A stretch of DNA of 64,000 nucleotides from Saccharothrix espanaensis DSM 44229 (GCF_000328705.1 NC_019673.1:8257501-8321500); one strand, 5' to 3'. Counted from the stretch's first letter, positions 48,763-57,255 are shown. Numbers and translations: made by a program. The notes: generated by a model not told the origin, from the sequence alone.

Positions 48763-49116
48763 ATGGCACCACTCCCCCTACTCGCGGCCTTCGCCGCGCT
48801 GGTCCCCGCCGTCGCCGTCCCGGAAGCCAACCTGGTGCTGTCCCGGACGCACGACGGCACGACCACGATCCACAACCTCACCTGCGAGCCGACCGGCGGC
48901 AGCCACCCGGGCGCCACCCTGGCGTGCGCGGCGCTCGACCCCGTCGCCGGCCAGTTCGCCGACCTGTCCGAGGACGGCGTCGTCTGCACCCTCCAGTACG
49001 ACCCGGTGACGGTCGTCGCGACCGGCACGTGGCGCGGCGAGACCCGCGAGTTCACCGCCGAGTACGGCAACCCGTGCCACGCGAAGGCCGCCACCGGACC
49101 GGTGTTCGACTTCTGA
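48763..49116 (+). CDS. Subtilisin inhibitor-like (SSI family) secreted protein
   Basis: The protein has 117 aa with a short signal peptide ending AVAVPEA. It carries the SSI pattern: LTCEPTGGSHPGATLACAAL, VCTLQYDPVTVVATGTWRGE and TGPVFDF at the end. The four Cys match the two SSI disulfides. The reactive-site loop reads C-T-L-Q-Y, so P1 is Leu and P1' Gln, compatible with inhibition of subtilisin- or chymotrypsin-like proteases. It would be an extracellular dimeric inhibitor. Confidence 0.85.
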   Translation: MAPLPLLAAFAALVPAVAVPEANLVLSRTHDGTTTIHNLTCEPTGGSHPGATLACAALDPVAGQFADLSEDGVVCTLQYDPVTVVATGTWRGETREFTAEYGNPCHAKAATGPVFDF

Positions 49117-49135
49117 CCCGCCTAGGCTCGGGCGG

Positions 49136-49981
49136 GTGACCGGGTTCGACGTGACCGAGTTGGACGTGACCGAGTTCGACGTGCGGCCGGCCGACGGCCG
49201 CACGCTGCACGCCTACGACACCGGGGGCACCGGCCGGCCGGTGTTCTGGCTGCACGGCACGCCGAACGTCGGCGCGCCGCCCGAGCCGCTGTTCCCCGCC
49301 GCCCGGCGGCTCGGCCTGCGCTGGGTGTCCTACGACCGCCCCGGCTACGGCGGGTCGACACCCCACCCCGGCCGGCGGATCGGCTCCGCGCTACCGGACG
49401 TGACGGCCGTCGCGGACGCGCTGGGCATCGATCGGTTCGCCGTGTTCGGGCACTCCGGCGGCGGTCCGCACGCGCTGGCGTGCGGCACGTCCGACCGGGT
49501 CACGGCGGTGGTGAGCGCCGCCGGCCTCGCGCCGTCCGACGCCGAGGGCCTGGACTGGTTCGGCGGGATGGCCGAATCCGGTGTGGCGTCGCTGGAAGCG
49601 GCACGGCGCGGTCCCGCGGCGAAGGCGGCCCACGAGCGGTTCGCCGTGGTGAGCGATCCGGGGTTCGCGCCCGCCGACCTGGCCGCGCTGGACGCCGAGT
49701 GGGGCTGGTTCGGCAAGGTCGTCGGCCCGGCGACGGAAGACCCGGGCGGGCTGATCGCCGACGACCTGGCCTACGTGGCACCGTGGGGCGTCGACCTGGC
49801 CGCGATCACCGCGCCGGTCCTGCTGCTCCACGGTGGACAGGACCGGGTGGTGCCGCCGACCCACGGCGCGTGGCTGGCGCGAGCGCTGGACGCCGAGCTG
49901 CGCACCTACCCGGAGGACGGGCACATCTCCGTGCTGACCCACGCGGACGCGGCCCTGGCCTGGATCCGCGACCGGTCCTGA
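49136..49981 (+). CDS. Alpha/beta hydrolase
   Basis: The protein has 281 aa from a GTG at 49136. The oxyanion loop is WLHGTPNVG, the nucleophile is GHSGGG near residue 104, and the acid is in LLHGGQDRVVPP, with the His in EDGHISVL. The N-terminus repeats a short motif (FDVTELDVTEFDV) from a 15-base direct repeat. No signal peptide is present. The substrate is unknown. Confidence 0.83.
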   Translation: MTGFDVTELDVTEFDVRPADGRTLHAYDTGGTGRPVFWLHGTPNVGAPPEPLFPAARRLGLRWVSYDRPGYGGSTPHPGRRIGSALPDVTAVADALGIDRFAVFGHSGGGPHALACGTSDRVTAVVSAAGLAPSDAEGLDWFGGMAESGVASLEAARRGPAAKAAHERFAVVSDPGFAPADLAALDAEWGWFGKVVGPATEDPGGLIADDLAYVAPWGVDLAAITAPVLLLHGGQDRVVPPTHGAWLARALDAELRTYPEDGHISVLTHADAALAWIRDRS

Positions 49982-50425
49982 CCGCACCCGTTCTCATCGC
50001 GACCGTTCCGATGGGGCTGTTCCGGCAGGGACCATCCCGGTTGGGACTGATTTGGGTGGGACTGATTCGGGTGGGACTGTTGTGGATGGGACCCGCCGGG
50101 GGTCCACGACACCGCCGCCGAAGTCGTGGGCCCCCGACGGGGGCTCAGGGAAGCGGTGCCAGGAGCGCGTCGAGCACGACCATTCTCCGGCCACCCCACT
50201 TCGTCGTGAGAGCATTCCTCGGATCTCTAGGACGACGGTAGAGCGACCGTCCACCACCGTCAACACCCTCCGCGATCCCGGAAATAGCGCAAGAATCAGC
50301 CGTGGGCCAAGACGGTTGACGCTCCGCACACCCCGTTGCGCCACCCGAGTGATCCGAGGTCTCCCCTCCGGACCGGCGTTCTCAGCAACGTGGATCTATC
50401 CTCCGCGCGAACGCTAGGGGGAACC
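49982..50425. other. Intergenic region before the UbiB-like kinase gene
   Basis: It contains the 15-bp minisatellite at 50010-50099 and a small GCCCCC/GGGGGC hairpin at 50130-50144 that could end transcription of the hydrolase gene. No convincing gene is present. Confidence 0.5.
50010..50099 (+). repeat. 15-bp minisatellite, six degenerate units
   Basis: Six consecutive 15-base units begin at 50010, 50025, 50040, 50055, 50070 and 50085. Units three to five share the form G(G/T)TGGGACTG followed by a variable end. The period of 15 preserves frame; the minus strand would encode HPNQS-type pentapeptides, but no start or ribosome-binding site supports translation. Confidence 0.75.
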
Positions 50426-52348
50426 GTGGAAATCGCCGAGTTCGTGCTGTACTCGATCGCCGTCCCGCTGACGTACCTGGCGCTGGTCATGGGGATCGCG
50501 CTGGCCGCGCGCCGCATCCTCGGCCTGCGCGTCGGGCTGGTCCGCACCGCCCTGGCGTGCATGCTGGGGCTGTCCACGACCTCGGCGCTGCTCAGCGGGA
50601 TGCCCCGCCCGGACGACGCGCCCGCGCTCGGCACCGTCCAGATCGGCATCGCGCTGCTGGTGGTCATCTCGATCCTCACGCTGGCCGAGATCATCGTGCC
50701 CACCGGGTCGATCCCGCCGGTCACCGAGTGGTGGCGGTTGCTGCGCAACCGGATCACCCGCGCCCGGCGGTACTCCCGGATCAGCGCCATCGCCTTCCGC
50801 CACGGCCTGGGCCCGTACCTGCGCGGGCGCGAGCGCACCGACACCCGGCTGGCCCGGTCGCTGCGGCTGGCGCTGGAGGAGGGCGGCGTCACGTTCGTCA
50901 AGCTCGGCCAGGTGCTGTCCACCCGGCCCGACCTGCTGCCCGAGGACGTCATCGCCGAGCTGACCCTGTTGCAGGACAAGGTGGCCGCCGCGCCGTGGCC
51001 GGCCGTGCGGGAGGTGCTGGTCGCCGAGGTCGGCGCGCCCGAGGAGGTGTTCGCCGAGTTCGACGAGACGCCGATCGCGGCGGCGTCCGTGGCGCAGGTG
51101 CACCGCGCCCGGCTCAAGACCGGCGAAGAGGTCGTGGTGAAGGTGCAGCGGCCGGGCGTGCGGCGGGTGGCCGAGGGCGACCTGGACATCGTGAACCGGC
51201 TCGCGGCGACCTTCCACGACCGAACCCGCTGGGGCCGGTCGATCGGCGTGAAGGACCTGGCGGCCGGGTTCTCCGCGGCGCTGCGCGAAGAGCTCGACTT
51301 CCGGGTGGAGGCGCGCAACCTCGCCGCCGTCCGCGCCGCCTCCACCGAGACCTCCGTCGTGCTGCCGGCGGTGTACGAGGAACACTGCACGGCCCGGGTC
51401 CTGGTGATGGAACGGCTCGACGGCAAGCCGATCCGGTCCGCGTCGCTGGAGACCGTCGACCGGGGCGGACTGGCCCGCTCGCTGCTGGACGTGCTGCTGC
51501 GCCAGGTGATGCTCAACGGCGTCTTCCACGCCGACCCGCACCCGGGCAACATCATGCTGCTCGCCGACGGCCGGCTGGGCATGCTGGACTTCGGTTCGGT
51601 GGGCCGGATCGACGGCCAGCTGCGCTCCGCGCTGGGCAAGCTGCTGCTGGCCATCGACCGCGGCGACCCGGCGGGCCTGCGCGACGCGCTGCTGGAACTG
51701 GTCACCCGCCCCGACGAGATCGACGAGCAGCAGCTCGAACGCGCGCTCGGCCAGTTCATGGCCCGGCACCTGAGCGCCGGGATGCGGCCGGACGCCGAGA
51801 TGTTCGGCGACCTGTTCGGCCTGGTCTACCGCTACGGGCTGAGCATCCCGCCGGAGATCGCCGCGGTGTTCCGCGCGCTGGCCACCGTGGAGGGCACGCT
51901 CGGCGCGCTGTCACCGGGCTTCAACCTCGTCGTGGAGTCGCGGTCGTTCGCCGAGAAGCAGTTCGCCGAACGCCTGACGCCGGAGTCGTTGCGGCGCACG
52001 GTGACCGAGGAGCTGTACTCGATGCTGCCGATGGTCAAGCGCCTGCCGCGCCGGCTGGAGCGCATCTCCAGCGCGCTGGAGCAGGGCCGGCTGGGGATGA
52101 ACCTGCGGCTGTTCGCCGACGAGCGCGACCGGAGCTTCGTGGTCACCCTGCTGCACCAGGCCATGCTGACCGTCCTCGGCGCGACCGCCGGGGTGATGGC
52201 GGTGCTGCTGCTGGGCGCGGAGGGCGGGCCGCAGGTCGGCGCGGGCATCTCGCTCTACCAGGTGTTCGGCTACAACCTGCTGGTGATCAGCGTCCTGCTG
52301 GGGCTGCGCGTGGTCGTCACCGTGTTCCGGCCGCGCAACAGCACGTAG
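50426..52348 (+). CDS. AarF/UbiB/ABC1 family atypical kinase
   Basis: The protein has 640 aa from a GTG behind AGGGGGAA. Two N-terminal membrane helices (residues about 5-95) precede the ABC1 domain. Its hallmarks are KxGQ in FVKLGQVLSTRPDLLP, ASVAQVHRARL, the Lys of VVVKVQRPGV, the catalytic-loop equivalent FHADPHPGNI and DFGSVG. Two C-terminal helices close the protein. UbiB-type proteins support isoprenoid quinone biosynthesis or trafficking; in actinobacteria the quinone would be menaquinone. The precise role is unknown. Confidence 0.88.
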   Translation: MEIAEFVLYSIAVPLTYLALVMGIALAARRILGLRVGLVRTALACMLGLSTTSALLSGMPRPDDAPALGTVQIGIALLVVISILTLAEIIVPTGSIPPVTEWWRLLRNRITRARRYSRISAIAFRHGLGPYLRGRERTDTRLARSLRLALEEGGVTFVKLGQVLSTRPDLLPEDVIAELTLLQDKVAAAPWPAVREVLVAEVGAPEEVFAEFDETPIAAASVAQVHRARLKTGEEVVVKVQRPGVRRVAEGDLDIVNRLAATFHDRTRWGRSIGVKDLAAGFSAALREELDFRVEARNLAAVRAASTETSVVLPAVYEEHCTARVLVMERLDGKPIRSASLETVDRGGLARSLLDVLLRQVMLNGVFHADPHPGNIMLLADGRLGMLDFGSVGRIDGQLRSALGKLLLAIDRGDPAGLRDALLELVTRPDEIDEQQLERALGQFMARHLSAGMRPDAEMFGDLFGLVYRYGLSIPPEIAAVFRALATVEGTLGALSPGFNLVVESRSFAEKQFAERLTPESLRRTVTEELYSMLPMVKRLPRRLERISSALEQGRLGMNLRLFADERDRSFVVTLLHQAMLTVLGATAGVMAVLLLGAEGGPQVGAGISLYQVFGYNLLVISVLLGLRVVVTVFRPRNST

Positions 52349-52356
52349 CCGGGTGA

Positions 52357-52373
52357 GCCGGCTCGCAGCCGGC
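52357..52373 (+). terminator. Small hairpin after the UbiB-like gene
   Basis: GCCGGCT and AGCCGGC are perfect arms around CGC, eight bases after the stop, before the glutathione peroxidase gene. Confidence 0.4.
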
Positions 52374-52408
52374 GCGGAGCCGGCCGGGGCTCGCCGTAGG
52401 CTGGCGGC

Positions 52409-52894
52409 ATGAGCATCCACGACATCGCCGTGCACACCCTCGACGGCGCGCCGGGCAGCCTGGGTTCGTTGCGCGGCAAGGCTTTGCTGGTGGTGAACGT
52501 GGCGTCGAAGTGCGGCCTGACGCCGCAGTACGCCGGGCTGGAGCGGCTCCAGGCCCGGTACGCCGAGCGCGGCTTCTCGGTGGTCGGCTTCCCGTGCAAC
52601 CAGTTCGCGGGCCAGGAGCCGGGCACGTCCGAGGAGATCGCCACCTTCTGCTCGACCACGTACGGCGTGACGTTCCCGCTGTTCGAGAAGCTCGACGTGA
52701 ACGGCGAGGGCCGGCACCCGCTCTACGCCGAGCTGACCGCGCACCCCGACGCCGACGGCGAGGCGGGCGACGTGCAGTGGAACTTCGAGAAGTTCCTGCT
52801 CTCCCCCACCGGCGAGGTGCTGGCCCGGTTCCGGCCGCGCACCGAGCCCGAGGACGAGTCCGTGGTCAAGGCGATCGAGGCCGCCCTGCCGTAG
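52409..52894 (+). CDS. Glutathione peroxidase-family thiol peroxidase
   Basis: The protein has 161 aa. The peroxidatic Cys lies in VASKCGLTPQYAGLERL, where other enzymes may have selenocysteine. GFPCNQFAGQEPG supplies the Gln of the active site and a second Cys. WNFEKFLL carries the conserved Trp and Asn. Bacterial members of this type usually use thioredoxin as reductant. It is monocistronic, ending at a strong bidirectional terminator. Confidence 0.9.
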   Translation: MSIHDIAVHTLDGAPGSLGSLRGKALLVVNVASKCGLTPQYAGLERLQARYAERGFSVVGFPCNQFAGQEPGTSEEIATFCSTTYGVTFPLFEKLDVNGEGRHPLYAELTAHPDADGEAGDVQWNFEKFLLSPTGEVLARFRPRTEPEDESVVKAIEAALP

Positions 52895-52980
52895 GGCCCG
52901 GTTCACGCCGGGTCCGGCGGTGCACGGCACCTCGTCGCACCGCACGCCCCGCGCACGGCGGCCGTGCGGTGGCCGCTCGC

Positions 52981-53013
52981 GGTGGTCTCCCGGCCCGAGG
53001 CCGGGAGACCACC
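52981..53013. terminator. Bidirectional terminator between gpx and sdaA
   Basis: GGTGGTCTCCCGGC (52981-52994) pairs over 14 bases with GCCGGGAGACCACC (53000-53013), with loop CCGAG. Confidence 0.85.
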
Positions 53014-53017
53014 GGCA

Positions 53018-54382
53018 TCAGCACTCGATGACGTTCACCGCGAGACCGCCGCGCGCGGTCTCCTTGTACTTGTCCTTCATGTCCTTTCCGGTCTCCCGCA
53101 TGGTCTTGATGACCTTGTCGAGCGACACGAAGTGCGACCCGTCGCCGCGCAACGCCATCCGCGCCGCGGTGATCGCCTTGATCGACGCCAGCGCGTTGCG
53201 CTCGATGCACGGGATCTGCACCAGGCCGCCGATCGGGTCGCAGGTCAGCCCGAGGTTGTGCTCCATGGCGATCTCGGCGGCGTTCTCCACCTGCTCCGGG
53301 GTCCCGCCGAGCACCTCGGCCAGGCCGCCCGCGGCCATCGAGCACGCCGACCCGACCTCGCCCTGGCAGCCGACCTCGGCACCCGAGATCGACGCGTTCT
53401 CCTTGAACAGCACGCCCACCGCGCCCGCCGTCAGCAGGAACCGGACCACGCCGTCGTCGGACGCACCCGGCACGAACCGCGCGTAGTAGTGCAGCACCGC
53501 GGGCACGATGCCCGCCGCGCCGTTCGTCGGCGCGGTCACCACCCGGCCGCCGGCGGCGTTCTCCTCGTTGACCGCCAAGGCGAACAGCGTCACCCAGTCC
53601 ATCACCCGCAGCGGGTCCGTGGCGTAGTGCTCGGCGGCGAGCCGTTGGCGCATCTCGGCCGCGCGCCGGCGCACCTTCAGCCCCCCGGGCAGGACACCGG
53701 TCTCGGTGCAGCCGCGTTCCACGCACTCCTGCATCACGCCCCAGATGTGCAGCAGGCCGTGCCGCACGTCCTCCTCGGAGCGCCACGCCGTCTCGTTGGC
53801 GAGCATCACCTCGCTGATCGACAGCCCGGTCTCCCGGGTCCGCGCCAGCAGCTCGTCGCCGCTGAGGAACGGGTGCTCCAGCGGGGTCGCGTCGGGTTTG
53901 ATCCGGTCGGTCCCGCTGGCCGTCTCGTCCACCACGAAACCGCCGCCGACCGAGTAGTACACCGCCTCGTCGAGCACCTCGCCGCCGGCGTAGGCGGTGA
54001 AGCTCATCCCGTTGGGGTGCAACGGGAGGGACTTGCGGCGGTGCATGATCAGGTCGGTGTCCTCGGTGAACGGGATCTCGCGCACCCCGCCGAGCAGCAA
54101 CCGCCTGGTGGCCCGGATCTCCTGCACCCGCACGTCGGCCGCGGCCGGGTCGACGTCCTCCGGCTTGTGCCCCTCCAGGCCCAGCAGCACGGCCTTGGGG
54201 CTGCCGTGCCCGTGGCCGGTCGCGCCCAGCGAACCGAACAGCTGGACGTGCACGCGGTCCACCGAGGTCGTCCGGTGGCCGAGGCGCGCCGCGAACATCG
54301 TCGCGGCGCGCATCGGGCCGACGGTGTGCGAGCTCGACGGCCCGATGCCGACGGAGAACAGGTCGAAGACGCTGATCGCCAC
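53018..54382 (-). CDS. sdaA: L-serine ammonia-lyase (iron-sulfur, single chain)
   Basis: The protein has 454 aa from a GTG five bases after the gcvH stop. The beta domain starts VFDLFSVGIGPSSSHTVGPMRAA. The alpha domain has GCQGEVGSACSMAAGGL and CDPIGGLVQIPCIERNA. Cys339, Cys381 and Cys392 have the spacing of the cluster ligands of the single-chain type 2 enzyme. The protein ends in Cys454, matching the C-terminal Cys that folds back onto the 4Fe-4S cluster in the Legionella enzyme. It converts serine to pyruvate and ammonia. Sharing a glycine riboswitch with gcvH suggests a glycine-to-serine-to-pyruvate route. Confidence 0.92.
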   Translation of the reverse strand: MAISVFDLFSVGIGPSSSHTVGPMRAATMFAARLGHRTTSVDRVHVQLFGSLGATGHGHGSPKAVLLGLEGHKPEDVDPAAADVRVQEIRATRRLLLGGVREIPFTEDTDLIMHRRKSLPLHPNGMSFTAYAGGEVLDEAVYYSVGGGFVVDETASGTDRIKPDATPLEHPFLSGDELLARTRETGLSISEVMLANETAWRSEEDVRHGLLHIWGVMQECVERGCTETGVLPGGLKVRRRAAEMRQRLAAEHYATDPLRVMDWVTLFALAVNEENAAGGRVVTAPTNGAAGIVPAVLHYYARFVPGASDDGVVRFLLTAGAVGVLFKENASISGAEVGCQGEVGSACSMAAGGLAEVLGGTPEQVENAAEIAMEHNLGLTCDPIGGLVQIPCIERNALASIKAITAARMALRGDGSHFVSLDKVIKTMRETGKDMKDKYKETARGGLAVNVIEC

Positions 54383-54387
54383 GGCGC

Positions 54388-54768
54388 TCAGTCCCCGGTC
54401 AGTTCCGCGTACTTCGCGGCCGTCAGCAGGCCCGTCGCGTCCTCGACGGCGACCTTGAACAGCCAGCCCTCGCCGTACGGGTCGTTGTTGATCAGCGACG
54501 GGTCGTCGGCCGCCGCCGCGTTGACCTCCACGACCTCGCCGCTGACCGGCGCGTACAGGTCGCTCACCGACTTGGTCGACTCCAGCTCGCCGCACACGTC
54601 GCCGGACTTCACGCGTTCGCCCACGGTGGGTAGCTGGACGAACACGATGTCGCCCAGGGACTCCGCCGCGTAAGAGGTGATCCCGATCGCCACGGGGTCC
54701 TGGGTACCCGGAGCCCAGTCGACCCACTCGTGTTCGGGCGTGTACAGCAGGTTGTCCGGAAAAGTCAC
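54388..54768 (-). CDS. gcvH: Glycine cleavage system H protein
   Basis: The protein has 126 aa from the GTG at 54768, with GAGGAG just upstream. The lipoyl domain is complete, with the lipoylated Lys66 in ELESTKSVSDL and the conserved YTPEHEWV start and NNDPYGEGWLFKV end. It carries the aminomethyl group between the P and T proteins of glycine cleavage. Genes for P and T are not in this window. It is the first gene after the glycine riboswitch. Confidence 0.92.
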   Translation of the reverse strand: MTFPDNLLYTPEHEWVDWAPGTQDPVAIGITSYAAESLGDIVFVQLPTVGERVKSGDVCGELESTKSVSDLYAPVSGEVVEVNAAAADDPSLINNDPYGEGWLFKVAVEDATGLLTAAKYAELTGD

Positions 54769-54794
54769 GTCAGCTCCTCGGTCCACGCGGCCAG

Positions 54795-54975
54795 TTCCCC
54801 CCTCTGTCCTGGGACCTGAGAGCTTCGCCGCAGCGCTGCGGCTTGCACCGTGGGTGCGCGCGTGAGCACGCTTTCCAGAGTCGCCTCGCCCGAGCGGTTC
54901 TCGTTGCCTGAGAGTGTGCGGGGTACTTGCTCCTTCGGCGCTCCAGACGCGCTGGAGGCTCTCCCGCTCGGGTTC
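54795..54975 (-). ncRNA. Tandem glycine riboswitch
   Basis: Read on the minus strand, aptamer 1 (about 54975-54900) has GCGGGAGAGCCTCC, CGCCGAAGGAGCAA and ACTCTCAGGCA. Aptamer 2 (about 54895-54795) has GACTCTGGAAAG, ACGGTGCAAGCC, AGCTCTCAGGTCCCAGGACA and AGAGGGG. These are the conserved blocks of the two-aptamer glycine riboswitch, usually an ON switch for glycine use. It ends about 27 bases before the gcvH start, so control of gcvH-sdaA is expected. Aptamer 2 has an extended GC-rich P3 arm. Confidence 0.88.
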
Positions 54976-55037
54976 CGGTGCCTGCGGCACCGCGGCCGAT
55001 GTTCAGTTGGTCGGACGCGAGCACGCTAAGTCGTCGG

Positions 55038-55051
55038 TGACACGGGTGTCA
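55038..55051. promoter_or_regulatory. Perfect palindrome between the riboswitch and ald
   Basis: TGACACGGGTGTCA has exact TGACAC/GTGTCA arms with a two-base centre. It lies in the shared upstream region of gcvH and ald and resembles the dyad at 38770-38789. Confidence 0.45.
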
Positions 55052-55194
55052 ACGCGCGTCCAGAGAGTTCAGGAGCCCTTCGCCGTTGTCCGGCCGGCAC
55101 AACGCGGCGGGTGCGCGTTCGTGCCAACGGCACGATGACAGCCGGATGGCCGTACCGGAGCTTTGGCACTAACAACGGCCCGAAGGAGCCCTCC

Positions 55195-56301
55195 GTGCGG
55201 ATTTCAGTTCCCCGCGAGATCAAGAACCACGAGTACCGCGTCGCACTGACCCCGGCAGGTGCCCACGAGCTGACGCTGCGCGGCCACGACGTGTTCGTGG
55301 AGGCCGGCGCGGGTCTCGGCTCGGCCATCACCGACGAGGAGTACCTGGCCGCCGGCGCCAAGGTCGTGGCCACCGCCGGCGAGGTGTGGGCCGAGGGCGA
55401 CCTGGTGCTCAAGGTGAAGGAGCCGATCGCGCAGGAGTACCCGCTGCTGCGCAAGGGCCAGACCCTGTTCACCTACCTGCACCTGGCGGCCGACCAGCCG
55501 CTGACGCAGGCGCTGCTGGACTCGGGCACCACCGCGATCGCGTACGAGACCGTGCAGACCGCCAACGGCGCGCTGCCGCTGCTGGCCCCGATGTCCGAGG
55601 TCGCGGGCCGGCTCGCGCCCCAGGTCGGCGCGTTCTCGCTGATGAAGCCGTCCGGCGGCCGGGGCGTGCTGCCCGGCGGCGTGCCCGGCGTGCACCCGGC
55701 GCGGGTCGTGGTGATCGGCGGCGGCGTGGCGGGCCTGAACGCGGCCACCATCGCCGTGGGCCTGGGCGCGGACGTCGAGATCCTGGACACCAACGTCGAC
55801 CGGCTGCGCCACATCGACGCCCTGTACCAGGGCCGGCTGCGCACCGTCACGTCCAACCGCTACTCGGTCGAGCAGGCCGTGCGCGAGGCCGACCTGGTCA
55901 TCGGCGCGGTGCTGGTGCCGGGCGCGAAGGCCCCGAAGCTGGTCTCCAACGAGCTGGTGTCGCAGATGAAGCCGGGCTCGGTGCTCGTCGACATCGCCAT
56001 CGACCAGGGCGGCTGCTTCGCCGACTCGCGGCCGACCACCCACGCCGACCCGACCTACCAGGTGCACGAGTCGGTGCTCTACTGCGTCGCGAACATGCCC
56101 GGTGCCGTGCCGCGCACGTCCACGTACGCGCTGACCAACGTGACGCTGCCTTACGCGGTCGCCTTGGCCGACAAGGGCTGGCAGGCGGCGCTGCGCGCGG
56201 ACAAGGCGCTGGCGCTGGGCCTGAACGTGCACGACGGCCTGCTGACGAACCAGCCGGTCGCGGAGGCGCACGGCCTCACCCACACTCCGCTCGAAGTCTG
56301 A
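55195..56301 (+). CDS. ald: Alanine dehydrogenase
   Basis: The protein has 368 aa from the GTG at 55195, with AAGGAG seven bases upstream; the frame is open further upstream but lacks homology. It begins RISVPREIKNHEYRVALTPAG, has the catalytic-site segments VKVKEP and LHLAADQPLT, the NAD-binding ARVVVIGGGVAGLNAA near residue 165, and DIAIDQGGCF. It interconverts alanine and pyruvate plus ammonia with NAD, matching the serine and glycine degrading genes on the other side of the shared promoter region. Confidence 0.92.
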   Translation: MRISVPREIKNHEYRVALTPAGAHELTLRGHDVFVEAGAGLGSAITDEEYLAAGAKVVATAGEVWAEGDLVLKVKEPIAQEYPLLRKGQTLFTYLHLAADQPLTQALLDSGTTAIAYETVQTANGALPLLAPMSEVAGRLAPQVGAFSLMKPSGGRGVLPGGVPGVHPARVVVIGGGVAGLNAATIAVGLGADVEILDTNVDRLRHIDALYQGRLRTVTSNRYSVEQAVREADLVIGAVLVPGAKAPKLVSNELVSQMKPGSVLVDIAIDQGGCFADSRPTTHADPTYQVHESVLYCVANMPGAVPRTSTYALTNVTLPYAVALADKGWQAALRADKALALGLNVHDGLLTNQPVAEAHGLTHTPLEV

Positions 56302-56310
56302 GCACCCGCG

Positions 56311-56350
56311 AAGAAGGGGCGTCCACCACGAGGGGTGGGCGCCCCTTCTC
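56311..56350 (+). terminator. Terminator of ald
   Basis: GAAGGGGCG (56313-56321) pairs with CGCCCCTTC (56340-56348), with an inner CCACC/GGTGG stem, starting ten bases after the stop. Confidence 0.75.
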
Positions 56351-56370
56351 GCACGTCCGGGCATGAAAAG

Positions 56371-56413
56371 GCGGCCCGCTCAACCAGCCTGGGGGTCACT
56401 GGGAGCGGGCCGC
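56371..56413. other. Second hairpin after ald
   Basis: GCGGCCCGCTC (56371-56381) pairs perfectly with GAGCGGGCCGC (56403-56413) around a 21-base loop that itself contains CCAG/CTGG. It could be a backup terminator or a small structured RNA. The following bases to 56661 hold no recognisable feature. Confidence 0.5.
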
Positions 56414-56661
56414 GTCACCAATGCTAGCGGGGAACGGGCGGCCCTGCCCAGCCGCCCCGCCCATCTGACGCACAGATCTTCACCCGGTGGAGCACAGCCC
56501 GTGTCCGCCCTCGAGCAAACGAGTGAATTCACCGCGTAACAGGTAAGTCACGACGCCCGGTCGGCCGATGGACAGAGCGAGGCGCCCGCGCGGTGACGCG
56601 GCGGGCACGCCCCTCCGCGGTGGGCCCACCGCGCCGCCGCCGACCTCCGATCGGAGCGCAC

Positions 56662-56844
56662 ATGGCTGAACCACAGGGCTGGATCGATTGTCACGACCCG
56701 TTCGGGCGGGACCGCTCGATGACCGTGCTGGTCGAGGACGACCGGGTGCTGCTGGTCGCCCCACCCGGCGAGTCGGCTGTGATGTCAGTCACACAGACCC
56801 GCAGGTTGCACCGCCTGCTGGACCAAGCCGCCGACAGGATGTGA
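56662..56844 (+). CDS. Small hypothetical protein
   Basis: The protein has 60 aa from the ATG at 56662 with GGAG upstream. The sequence (GWIDCHDPFGRDRSMTVLVEDDRVLLVAPPGE) is compact and beta-rich with no known motif. The stop overlaps the next start (GTGA), so the two small genes form a pair of unknown function. Confidence 0.6.
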   Translation: MAEPQGWIDCHDPFGRDRSMTVLVEDDRVLLVAPPGESAVMSVTQTRRLHRLLDQAADRM

Positions 56845-57236
56845 CGGTGGACGAGACACTGCGCGCCGCCGTCCTGCGCCGGCTGTCCCAGCTCGAAGAG
56901 GTCGCCGAGCGGGGTGCCGCCGAGGCCCTGGTGCCGCTGGCCCGCGCGGAGATCAACCGGCTGGCGGACGGCTGGCGGCTGCTGCTCACCGTGCACCAGC
57001 CCCATTCCGACGGCCGCTGCCGCGCCTGCCCCGGCGTGCTGCGGCACAAGAAGTGGCCGTGCCAGGTGTGGACCATGGCCCACCAGCACCTGATCGGCGA
57101 GGGGCTGCCGCACCGCGAGCGGCGGCGCCCGCTGCGCGGCCCGTTCGGTCGGATGCGCGACGCCGAGACCTCGACCGAGGCGACCACCGAGATCCCCGCG
57201 GTCGTGTCGAAACCGCGACACGCCCTTCCGGACTGA
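56841..57236 (+). CDS. Hypothetical protein with a Cys-rich centre
   Basis: The protein has 131 aa. The GTG overlaps the previous stop. A helical N-terminal half (ETLRAAVLRRLSQLEEVAERG) is followed by CRACPGVLRHKKWPCQVW, three Cys and a His that might bind a metal, then a basic stretch. Codon use is normal. Function unknown. Confidence 0.6.
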   Translation: MTVDETLRAAVLRRLSQLEEVAERGAAEALVPLARAEINRLADGWRLLLTVHQPHSDGRCRACPGVLRHKKWPCQVWTMAHQHLIGEGLPHRERRRPLRGPFGRMRDAETSTEATTEIPAVVSKPRHALPD

Positions 57237-57255
57237 CCTCCCTAGGGCAGGATGA

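Noticed and set aside
49906..50199. Minus-strand frame with HPNQS pentapeptide repeats
   Set aside because: It is produced by the 15-bp minisatellite. No ribosome-binding site is present and the remainder is antisense to the hydrolase gene.
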